The notes beneath the pieces were generated by a model. It had not been told where the DNA came from. It made no database searches and was given only the letters and a program-made list of their open reading frames with translations. Both the position numbers and the translations under genes were made by a program. A DNA stretch of 64,000 nt from Polytrichum commune (Eukaryota > Streptophyta > Polytrichopsida > Polytrichales > Polytrichaceae): contig OX485805.1 in NCBI GenBank assembly GCA_950295325.1, forward strand, positions 41,938,758-42,002,757, read 5' to 3'. Shown here piece by piece: positions 25,001-35,600 of this stretch; position 1 is the stretch's first letter, and each line of letters starts with the position of its first letter.

Positions 25001-28000
25001 TGTAACGGCACCCCCCTCGGGGGCTTTTTTTTTGCTTGAAATTCTGAAATCTTGAGATAGCAAAGTGAGCTGGTTTTAGATATGGGCAGCCTTGGGGGCT
25101 TTGTTTTTGGTTGAGGGTCTGGAACTTAGCTATTGGATAGTCAAGGTAGGTACAGATATGGCCAACATTGGTGCAGGTTAGAGTACTACAATGAGCCTCC
25201 GAGGAGGTGCCTGTAACGGCACCCCCCTCGGGGGCTTTTTCTTTGCTTGAAATTATGAAAATTTAGAGAGAGCAAAGTGACGTAGGTGTAGATATGGGCT
25301 TCCTTGGGGGCTTTGTTTTTGGTTTAAGGCCTGAAATTTAGCTATTGGATAGTCAAGGTAGGTACACATATGGCCAACATTGGTGCAGGTTAGAGGTACT
25401 AGAATGAGCCTCCGAGGAGGTGCCTGTAACGGCACCCCCCTCGGGGGCTTTTTTTTTGCTTGAAATTCTGAAATCTTGAGAGAGCAAAGTGAGCTGGTTT
25501 TAGATATGGGCAGCCTTGGGGGCTTTGTTTTTGGTTGAGGGCCTGGAACTTAGCTATTGGATAGTCAAGGTAGGTACACATATGGCCAACATTGGTGCAG
25601 GTTAGAGTACTACAATGAGCCTCCGAGGAGGTGCCTATAACGGCACCCCCCTCGGGGGCTTTTTTTTTGCTTGAAATTATGAAAATTTAGAGAGAGCAAA
25701 GTGACGTAGGTGTAGATATGGGCTGCCTTGGGGGCTTTGTGTTTGGTTGATGGGCTGAAGTTTTCATAGTGGAAAGTCAAGGTAGGTACAGATATGGCCA
25801 ACATTGGTGCAGGTAAGATGTATGAGAATGAGCCTCCGAGGAGGTGCCTGTAACGGCACCCCCCTCGGGGGCTTTTTTTTTGCTTGAAATTATGAAAATT
25901 TAGAGAGAGCAAAGTGACGTAGGTGTAGATATGGGTTGCCTTGGGGGCTTTGGGTTTGGTTGATGGGCTGAAATTTTCATAGTGGAAAGTCAAGGTAGGT
26001 ACGGATATGGCCAACATTGGTGCAGGTAAGATGTATGAGAATGAGCCTACGAGGAGGTGCCTGTAATGGCACCCCCCTCGGGGGCCTTTGTTTTGCTTGA
26101 AATTCTGAAAATTACAGAGAGCAAAGTGACCTAGGTGTAGATATGGGTTGCCTTGGGGCTTTGTCTTTGGTTGGGGGCCTGAAATTTTGAGAGAGGGAAG
26201 TGAATGTAGGTTTAGATATGGCTGCCTGGGGGGTTTTGTTTTTGGTTGAGGGGCTGAAATTCTGAGAGATGAGAGGCAAGTTAGGTTCAGATATGGCCAA
26301 CATTGGTGCAGGTAAGATGTATGAGAATGAGCCTCCGAGGAGGTGCCTGTAACGGCACCCCCCTCGGGGGCCTTTTTTTTGCTTGAAATTCTGAAAATTT
26401 AGAGAGAGCAAAGTGACCTAGGTGTAGATATGGGTTGCCTCGGGGCTTTGTTTTTGGTTGGGGGCCTGAAATTTTGAGAGAGGGAAGTGAATGTTGGTTT
26501 AGATATGGCTGCCTGGGTGGTTTTGTTTTTGGTTGAGGGGCTGAAATTCTGAGAGATGAGAGGCAAGTTAGGTTCAGATATGGCCAACATTGGTGCAGGT
26601 AAGATGTATGAGAATGAACCTCCGAGGAGGTGCCTGTAACGGCACCCCCCTCGGGGGCCTTTTTTTTGTTTGAAATTCTGAAAATTTAGAGAGAGCAAAG
26701 TGACCTAGGTGTAGATATGGGTTGCCTCGGGGCTTTGTTTTTGGTTGGGGGCCTAAAATTTTGAGAGAGGGAAGTGAAGGTAGGTTTAGATATGGCTGCA
26801 TGGGGGGCTTTGTTTTTGGTTGAGGGGCTGAAAATCTAAGAGAGGACAGCCAAGTTAGGTTCAGATATGGCCAACATTGGTACAGGTAAGAGGTACTAGA
26901 ATGAGCCTCCGAGGAGGTGCCTGTAACGGCACCCCCCTCGGGGGCTTTTTTTTTGCTTGAAATTCTGAGAATTTTGAGAGAGCAAAGTGAGCTAGGTTCA
27001 GATTGGGTTGCCTCGGAAGCTTTTTTTTGGTTGAGGGGCAGAAATTTTGATAGTGGAATGTCAGCTAGGTTTAGATATCGCTGCCTCAGGGGCTTTGTTT
27101 TTGTTGAGGGGCTGAGATTTTGAGAGTGGAAAGTCAAGGTAAGTTTAGATATGACCAACATTGGTGCAGGTAGGATGTATTAGATTGAGCCTCCGAGGAG
27201 GTGCCTGTAACGGCTCCCCTCTTGGGGGCTTTTTTTTTGCTTGAAATTCTGAAATATTTATAAAGCAAAGTGAGCTAGTTTTAGATATGGGCTGCATGGG
27301 GGGCTTTGTTTTTGGTTGAGGGCCTGAAATTTTGATAGTTGAGTGTGAGCTAGTTTTAGATATGGGCAGCCTTGGGGGCTTTGTTTAAGGTTGAGGGCCT
27401 GAAATTTAGCTATTGGAAATTCAAGGTAGGTATACATATGGCCAACATTGGTGAAGGTTAGAGATACTAGAATGAGCCTCCGAGGAGGTGCCTGTAACGG
27501 CACCCCCTCGGGGGCTTTTTTTTTGCTTGAAATTTTGAAATTTTAGAGAGAGCAATATGAGCTAGGTTTAGATTGGGTTGCCTCGGGAGCTTTGTTTTTC
27601 GTTGAGGGCCTGAAATTTTGAGAAAAGAATGTCAGCTAGGTTTAGATATGGCTGCCTCGGGGGCTTTGTTTTTGTTGAGGGGCTGAAATTTTGATAGTGG
27701 AATGTCACCTAGGTTTAGATATGGGCAGCCTCGGGAGCTTTGTTTTTGGTTGAGGGGCTGAAATTGTGATAGTGGAATGTCACCTAGGTTTAGATATGGG
27801 CAGCCTCGGGAGCTTTGTTTTTGGTAGAGGGCCTGAAATTTTGATAGTTGAATGTCAGTTAGTTTTAGATATGTGCAGCCTTGGGGGCTTTGTTTAAGGT
27901 TGAGGGCCTGAAATTTAGCTATTGGAAATTCAAGGTAGGTACACATATGGCCAACATTGGTGAAGGTTAGAGGTACTAGAATGAGCCTCCGAGGAGGTGC

Positions 28001-28610
28001 CTGTAACGGCACCCCCCTCGGGGGCTTTTTTTTTGCTTGAAATTCTGAAATTTTAGAGAGAGCAATGTGAGCTAGGTTTAGATTGGGTTGCCTCGGGAGC
28101 TTTGTTTTTCGTTGAGGGCCTGAAATTTTGAGAAAAGAATGTCAGCTAGGTTTAGATATGGCTATCTCGGGGGCTTTATTTTTGTTGAGGGGCTGAAATT
28201 TTGATAGTGGAATGTCACCTAGGTTTAGATATGGGCAACCTCGGGAGCTTTGTTTTTGGTTGAGGGGCTGAAATTTTGATAGTGGAATGTCAAGGTAAGT
28301 GTAGATATGGCCAACATTGGTGCAGGTAGGATGTATTAGATTGAGCCTCCGAGGAGGTGCCTGTAACGGCACCCCCCTCGGGGGCTTTTTTTTTGCTTGA
28401 AATTTTGAAATTCTTATAAATAAAAGTCAGCTAGTTTTAGATATGGGCTGCCTTGGGGGCTTTGTTTTTGGTTGAGGGCCTGAAATTTAGCTATTGGAAA
28501 GTAAAGGTAGGTTTAGATATGGCCAACATTGGTGCAGGTAATAGGTCTTAGATTGAGCCTCCGAGGAGGTGCCTGTAACTGTTTGACGTAATTGTTTGAA
28601 CTATAGCAAG
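22028..28610 (+). other. Intron 1 of the companion gene (6583 bp)
   Basis: Donor GGAAG|GTGGGT and acceptor TATAGCAAG|AGATTG join exons 1 and 2 in a single frame (...LMELE|EIAEAAHAAED). The codon split 1+2 fits exactly. Nearly the whole intron is the satellite described separately. Confidence 0.7.
22045..28580 (+). repeat. Modular satellite array, 26 units, inside intron 1
   Basis: The anchor block GAGCCTCCGAGGAGGTGCCT recurs (with small changes) at 22287, 22573, 22859, 23072, 23284, 23496, 23707, 23919, 24132, 24345, 24556, 24769, 24982, 25193, 25406, 25617, 25830, 26043, 26329, 26616, 26903, 27187, 27474, 27983, 28343 and 28555. Spacings are mostly 211-213 or 284-287, with single cases of 509 and 360. 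They therefore follow 212 + n x 74 (n = 0, 1, 2, 4). The inserted 74-bp module reads roughly TTTAGATATGG, GGGGCTTTGTTTTTGGTTGA, then GGGCCTGAAATTT. The central units (23072-26043) are uniform 212-mers while the edge units are longer. Long minus-strand frames across the array are by-products of the repeat, not genes. Confidence 0.92.
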
Positions 28611-31475
28611 AGATTGCAGAAGCTGCACATGCTGCTGAAGACAAATACAAGATGAAGAACCCAGATTCTAGCAATTGGACGGATCATAATGCAGAGGAAT
28701 GGGTTAAGAAAGCTGTGAATAAGGTCAAGGATAAGCTTGTCGCGGAGCTCGGGAAGCATTTGCCTGTTGCGGATCCCAAGCTAACTTCTGGTTTTCTAGA
28801 GGAAGTAAAAGCTCACTATGAGAAGTTCGATGAACCTGAGATGCTCCAGGAAAAGCTATACATGCTTGCCACTTCAACGATGCCAGCAAGGATGATGGTT
28901 AAGTGGCTCTAGAGGTGGAATCCCTCTGCGGCAATTCGAGATGCGCATCGTTTTCCCAAGGCTAGCTTCGCCGACTCCAAGTTTCCGGAATGGCTGAATC
29001 GGGCAACATGGTGGGCGCAGGTTAGTATTCATCTTGAATTTCATGTTGTCATTTGACTGACCCCTAATGAGCTATGGCAAGGATGTCAACCTGTAAGACA
29101 ACATCTAATTTCTTAAAAATGTTTCGTGTACATGGCCTCAGATTGCAGTGGAGGCTGACGAGCTCTTCTCGGGTGTTCTCACAGACCTTGGAGAAATTAT
29201 TGACTACAATCCCTATGGCGAAGATCCTATCTGGACTATCTTCGATTACGTGGAGGCCATGAGGTGTCAGCTCTGGGAGATTGCCTTCTTCATTGAGTTG
29301 GGTGGAGATAACGGCGCTTACAAGAACAACCCCCCGGACAAGCAACCTTTCTTCGTTTAAGCTGTCCGCAGGGTCCTTTACAGGTACTTTCGATATGTTC
29401 TCCTGCCCATGAAGGCCATCTCTAAGGTACCCGCTTTCTTCCCTAACTACCTGGACTTCGAAAGTCATGATTCCATGTTCACTCCTGCAATTATAAAAAC
29501 ATGGGATCCAATTCACTTTCAACAGTGCGGGTGGTACTTGGACTGTCCGGTCAAGAAGCCTCCTCCATTTGACATCGCACTCAAGAACTCCATCCAACCT
29601 CTCCTACCTTCTCCCGCTGCATCAGTTCCAGGCTCAGAGTCTCCCACACCCCCAAAGGTGGCTCCTCCATAAGCAAGACTGCTACTAAAGGGAGTAGGCC
29701 TTGGGGATCCAAGCGGAAGGCTGCTGAGTTGGTTGAGGAGCCAATGGACGAAGATATTCGTGTAACAGGTGGTGATTTCGGTGTTCCACCTGTTGAACTT
29801 GCAGTCCCTATCAGCTCCCATCCTCCACGGGCACCTAGTCCTAAGCGTATTCACCTGGGAGCTGCTGGTCAAGTCAAACCCATCACATTCGTCCCACCTG
29901 CGGTTAAGGCAATGTCGTCATCCCAGGCATGCACCTCCTCCTCTGCTTCTCCTCGGGTTCTCATACTCAATGACTCATTCCACAGGATGTTGGATTATAA
30001 GGCGAAGCACAACAAATTCCCTTCAACGTACGATGACATGGTTTCTTTTCTAAGTGAGGTACATATCCAACTTCATTCCCATTCATTTCTGCTAGCCTGC
30101 CCCTATTTACGAATTTATTCTATACTTAACGCCCTGGTTTTTTTTGAAACAAAGGTTGGAGCATCCAGGGAATTCTTCTTCTCAGGCAAGGTGTTCCAGA
30201 AGGCTGCAATGGACCTCATTATTGCAGAGTATCCCGATGGTTTACCTGTCCCAGGAGTTTCCGAATTTCCAGGGCAAGTTCCACATTGGAATAAGCAGGT
30301 TCAGAACTTTATCAAGTTCACCATTGGCTTTTGTCAAGGCTATCTTCACGACGACGGGGCACTCCTCCTATTCTATCCTGACAGCATGCAAATCAAGAAG
30401 AAGGTTTTGAGCTTTCTCTACAACAACAATCTGGAGGTCAAAGAGGAATGGACCATCGTGAATTCTCTCCACCTCACTCACCCTGTGCATAACTCCAAGC
30501 GGGTCAATAATTTTGGCCATTTCCCGCTCTTCAAGTTCTCCTTCCTTCATGACTTGAATCACATTGCTAACAATTCGGGGCCTATGGTTGATGTCCAGAC
30601 TCTTAAATTCAAAGCGATCGTGCTGGTTCGGTCTTTCTCCACACCTTTGGTTAGGCAACCCAAGGAGTTTGTCATTTCTTCTAGTGACGAATTTGAAGAT
30701 GTTGACCTTGCACGTGATGACGTGTTTTTCAACATTGTCACCACTGATACTGCACTCAAGCGCAACGACGGTGACACATTCTGGAGGGGCCCTAAGGAGA
30801 AGGCAGTGTCCCTGCTCCAGCTTCTAATCAGTGGCCTTAGCCCTCCAGGGGGGATTATATGTGACCTCACTGCTGGAACTGGTATGAATAATTTGTTCAA
30901 TATTCCCATGTCCCTAGACTTAGGCAATTCAATCACATTCGACTAATTCATTTGTTTCGGTCTTTGTAGGTGCCTCGGTTCTTGCAGCACAATCTGCTAA
31001 TAGGGCAATAGTGGCACTTGAGGGAGATAAAGAATTGTACGAAGAACTCCTGCAGCCACTTCAGGTCGCAGCGTCGGAGTCTCAGGGGGTCGATCCAACC
31101 CACTTTGTAGACCTTGACGACGACGACGATGCCCTCCCTCAATAGGGTGCAGTTAATCTATGTGAGTAAGTCTTTTGTCATCCTAAACTTATTTTTCGAA
31201 TATATTGCATTTAATTGGAAGGATTCTAACAATCGTAATTTGTCCTTTGTTGGTGCAGTCTGATGGTTCAAGGCCGACGCTCGGTAGACTATGGCTCACC
31301 TCCTAGTTCTAGCATGCGACTTCCTTGTTATGCAGAGGATATGGCAGTAGCTTATGCCAAAGACTCCTCCCATAGTAGTAGTGCCTCTTCTAGTCCACGT
31401 CAGAGATACGATCCAAGAGTACTCAAATTCATAGATCAGAGTGCTTCGGAGAGTGAGGATGAGTTTATTCCCTGA

Positions 31476-32500
31476 ACTCCATTTTGTATTGGATTTTATT
31501 ATTCTATGATCCGCACTCCTTTGCATTTGAATCTAGTAGTTTAAAGATGATGACAAAAGATCATTAAATACGAGGCAAAACAATTCCTAAAAAAACAAAT
31601 TTGAATAGAATCATAGTATAAAAACTTAAATTATAGTTGTGGAATGGATAAACAATGCTCAACAATTAAATCATGTAAAAATCAAATGTTAACCTTCCAT
31701 AAATGTTTACCCTCGGGAGTGGATCAAAGTTAACATTATAAAGGTGTTAACAATTAACAATTATAAAATTATTTTTTTGAGCAATATACAAATCTTAACA
31801 TGTTCTAAATATAAGCAATTGTGAACAGTACTTGTGAGAGAATACAATTCACTAAATTACAAACCCAATCAAAATTTTATTCAATATCAAGTTTACAAAT
31901 CATGGGTGAAGTATGAATCAATGGTTCTATGGTGAGATTCATGTGCATGCACAACTTGCAAATATTTCTCAATGTGCACCAACAAACCACATACTTGGAC
32001 ACCCACATGAATGTGTTTCCATGTACCTTCTAATGGAACTTCTCATGTGCCTCCATTCTTGAACTTCCATCACTAGAACTATTAGTAGCCAATCTTAGTC
32101 TTTCCAAAAGACTAGTTATGGTTGTATTTCATTCGTTAACATTTATAGAGTCAAATTTACAAAGAAGGGAGTAGCATTTTGTTAACAATTAACACATTTA
32201 ACATTTATAGTGTGCAATATGTGGGGAGTAGAAGAAGTTAACATTTAGAAATGGTTAACACTTATAGGTGTAACATTTATAGAGGGTGGATTGTATGTGG
32301 AGAATTTTTTTTCACAAACCTCCTTCGTGTTTCCTTCAAATAGTAAATTTTATTTAATTTACAGTAATGTGTACTATAGTACATAAGTTTGGATATTGTC
32401 TTGGTGACGTCATACTGATGTAAGCCCTCATTTTGTATTTTATTAAAATATTTCTATGTTTCCTAAATCTATAGACGTTATGAATGGGGAAATGTTGGCC
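31476..32500. other. Right subterminal non-coding region of the MULE
   Basis: About 1 kb of A/T-rich DNA between the companion gene and the right inverted repeat, with repeated 'ttaacattta(t/g)' words near 31680-32290. No gene seen. Confidence 0.6.
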
Positions 32501-32658
32501 TATTTCCACGGTAATAGAGTCCCTAACTCTTAAAAGTTTCTAAAAATAGTTCGATGTTTTCCCTCATTCCCGCGGTTATAGGTGCATTTTTCCTTTCAAT
32601 TCATGTCTCAAATTGAGTTCTCCGCTCTCCGCTCTCCGCTCGCATACTAACTTTCCCC
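32500..32658 (-). repeat. Right terminal inverted repeat of the MULE
   Basis: Read inwards on the minus strand it begins GGGGAAAGTTAGTATGCGAG, then three GGAGAGC units, ACCTATAACCGCGG and CTATTACCGTG, matching the left end block for block. Confidence 0.7.
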
Positions 32659-32668
32659 ATTGTGTGTA
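32659..32668 (+). repeat. Right target-site duplication of the large MULE
   Basis: ATTGTGTGTA, identical to 16612-16621. Confidence 0.65.
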
Positions 32669-35600
32669 CACAAATAATGAGAGGTGATTGTTATTACTAC
32701 CAAATAGGGCCATGAATACGTGTCATGTATTTTAACAAGACATTTAAAAGACACCTTTACAGACGACATCCCAAGAATATTACTTTAAAATAAGTAGCTT
32801 CAATAGGAATACACTATTTTGTAATACTATGAGAATGAGCATAACATTCTTTAGCTGGTTTTATTTGTTCAACGGGTCTGGTACATAAACAAAGTTCATA
32901 ATATTACTAAGCAACTAGATGATGGTCTCTTTCCGGAGGAAAATGTTACGATTAAAAAAATCTGATAATTATCATGTTGAAGTTCAAGTAGAAATCAACG
33001 TGGGCCACACACGGGGGAGCACTTCCTCTTAGATTAAGTATACACATGCAATAACATAGTATTTTTTTTTGGGGGGGGGGGGGGGTGGGGCTATTTATCT
33101 ACTATAATGAATTATAAGACATGCTAATTTTTAAATGATGGTAAATTGATATGATTATTGGTACCCTGTGGGTTATTATAAAATTAGTGAATAATTGATT
33201 TCATGTCACCATGTATTACTTATATGTAAAAAAAAAAATCCCCAATTTCCCCAAGTCCTTAGAGTGTATGATTGACTATAGGCCTCACAAGGAGCGCATG
33301 TCCAAAATAAGGAAAACAAACAAACTATAAGGTTCAAGGTTTATGGTTTGAAATCGTAATCAAGCCTGGTGCAAAGAAACATAGTAGTATATTAATAACA
33401 ACAATGGATTATGTTTACATGTCATAACATTTTATATGTAATAAATAAACAAACAACAATCAAAAGTTTGTGTTCATTAACACAATTTAGGGGGTTTCAA
33501 ATTACGGCATTGTTAGAGACCCTAATGTCATGCTTCAAAGATAGCCATATGTGTCTAAAAGTCAAAATTACAAGGTTCCCACATGCCCTACAAAGGAATC
33601 TATGTATATGCATAAATCTACAAAACACATGTTAACGCAGTTGAAGAAATCTTGTAGATCTCACAAGTCCTCCACTTATTAATGCTACAACTCGAGAGAG
33701 AAAAACGATTTAGTTTGTTGAACACCCACAAATGCAAGGTCAACAACCACCACCAGTGCAAACTACACATAAACAAACACAACATTGACTTTCAAACTCC
33801 ATATTAAAACGAAAAACTTGTGAGCATGATACAATAGCCATTTGATATAATATGTATTACAGATACTCGCTAAATGGCATTATCTAGTATGAGATCAACT
33901 AACATATCAAGAGTGACCGAAGGGTTGAGATACACAATTTGACCTTGTTTGTCAAAGTGCAAAGAATTCAGACAAATGCATAAAAGACAATCTACATAGG
34001 GGGGATTCACGGTTGGGGTACTACTTTTGGATGTCTAACGGTTTAAGGACTATTTTAGACAACTTTACATACTTGGTGTGCTTAGATTTGTATTGTGAAG
34101 CATATTTTGGATCATACCTACATTTCATACTCCATATTAAGTACATTGACAAAGTTAATTTACAAGGAAATAGGGTCATCTAAGATATCATTTTGATTCC
34201 TTAAAGGACATTCATGGGTGTTGTCAAAATTGTTCACCTTAGGATCAAGGAATGAAAAGGACAACAAAAATTAATTGAAACGATCCCAATTTTTTTCCTC
34301 ACAATCATCGTTCAAGTGTGTACCAATAGAACTAAAAATGTATTGCATACCAATTGTATAACTTTACATGTGGCACCAAACATGGCCAACATTACACAAA
34401 ATCATGGCTACATGAAAAAGGAAAGTTTAGTATTAGAGTTGGACATTAAAAAATATATGTATGGACACATGACACTTACACCAAGGTACTAGGATGCAAA
34501 ATAGGAAAAAATTGACCTCTTGAATAGTACACTTGAATAGTAAAAATTGCCATTGATGTGGCCCAAACAAGTCATATGACCTCTTTACAAGTTTTATGAC
34601 TTATCTACTCATTTCATAGGGAATTTATCCATTATTGGTGATTATTTAATAAGAAATAATATCTTTCTTGATAAAGCCTATGAACTAGATACTTATCTAT
34701 TTAAAATGTATTGATCAAATAATAATAAATCATGATAAACGCCGAGATCCAATGCGACATGGTCCTTAAGTCCTTTGTCCCAAAAGTAGTACCCCAACCG
34801 TGAATGGACCCCATAATTAGTTATATCTACATATGATGATGTTCTTACCAATCTTCCAAATAATATTGTGCAATAGCCAAAGCCATGTTTCTTTGCTTTT
34901 AGTCTTTTGTACATTTGTCCATCTACACTAGTAGCACCTAAAGCCCTGTTGGATATCAATAGGAGTAGAGATAAGATTGCACAAGCATATACACTTGCAC
35001 AAAGGTATGTGAACAATGCTTGGAGTGAGATGGTCTCATGCTCTCCTTGCTTTGCCTTTTATTGTTTTTATTCTTTTTCATACAAACAATATGGGATAAC
35101 TCTTATCCTGCTTCAAATTAGTGTTGTAGCCTTATTCCAACCTTATTGTTTCTCATGCCTCTTCCAAAATTTCTTTATTGATTACGAGCAATCTAATGCT
35201 CCACCTTCTACTAGCCCATCAATTTAGAGGAATATATGGAATGCACCTCAAAGAAAAATTAAAAGATCACAACATGCAACCACTTGGACTTGAAAACACT
35301 TAGATTTTAACCAATTTTGCCCAAAAATCTCCCTAGACATTGCTTCAACATGATTTCTTAGAGCCCTACAAATGCTTGTAATCACAAACAAACTAGTAAC
35401 AACTAGAGCCAACAACATTGTGAGAAGAAAAATAATGAAACGTAAAAGCTCCAAATCTACATTCTAACAAAGTATCCACATTGTCGACCAAGTCTAGCCC
35501 TAAAAAGGAAACCACAAAAAGAACATGCGTTGTAAGAACACGTGTAGCTACATATATCCAACTTGATTGCTCCAAACTTCTTATAAATTTATGACCTACA

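Larger units (their letters stand above)
21676..31475 (+). pseudogene. MULE companion gene with N4/N6 DNA-methyltransferase-like C-terminus, six exons, damaged
   Basis: Proposed exons: 21676-22027, 28611-29020, 29142-30058, 30155-30881, 30970-31165 and 31259-31475, about 940 codons. All introns are GT-AG and phase-compatible (phases 1, 0, 0, 1, 2). The N-terminus is basic (KRRTKRGK, then GRKK), suggesting nuclear import. The C-terminal part has DLIIAEYP (about 30217) where beta-class N4/N6 methyltransferases have the D-P-P-Y motif IV. It then has DDGALLLFYPDS, FWRGPKEKA (like motif X), and IICDLTAGTGAS with AIVALEGD spanning intron 4 (like SAM-binding motif I). The motif order IV-X-I is that of the beta class. 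AEYP in place of DPPY makes catalysis doubtful. The tail is acidic (DLDDDDD and SESEDEF). Damage: TAG at 28910, TAA at 29358, TAG at 31143 (could be a true stop), and a frame change near the C-run at 29648-29653. The methyltransferase assignment is inference from motifs. Confidence 0.72.
16622..32658. mobile_element. Large (16.0 kb) Mutator-like element with two divergent genes
   Basis: The ends are inverted copies. From the outside inwards both contain GTATGCGAGCG, then GGAGAGCGGAGA repeats, then ACCTATAACCG(T/C)GG, then CTATTACCGTG. The last two blocks are 64 bp apart on the left (16771, 16835) and 66 bp apart on the right (32583, 32517). The left arm has about 74 extra bp between the first and third blocks. 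Exact 10-bp direct repeats flank the ends. Inside, from left to right, are a nested MITE, the transposase gene on the minus strand, a ~500-bp divergent intergenic region, and the companion gene on the plus strand with its satellite-filled first intron. About 1.2 kb of non-coding subterminal DNA completes the right side. Both genes carry inactivating changes, so the copy is probably non-autonomous now. Confidence 0.82.

Noticed and set aside
22520-28372. Many minus-strand open frames of 60-195 codons with similar proteins (e.g. 27161-26574)
   Set aside because: They are translations of the satellite. The similarity comes from the repeats, frames shift with the 74-bp modules, and a phase-consistent intron on the other strand explains the region.
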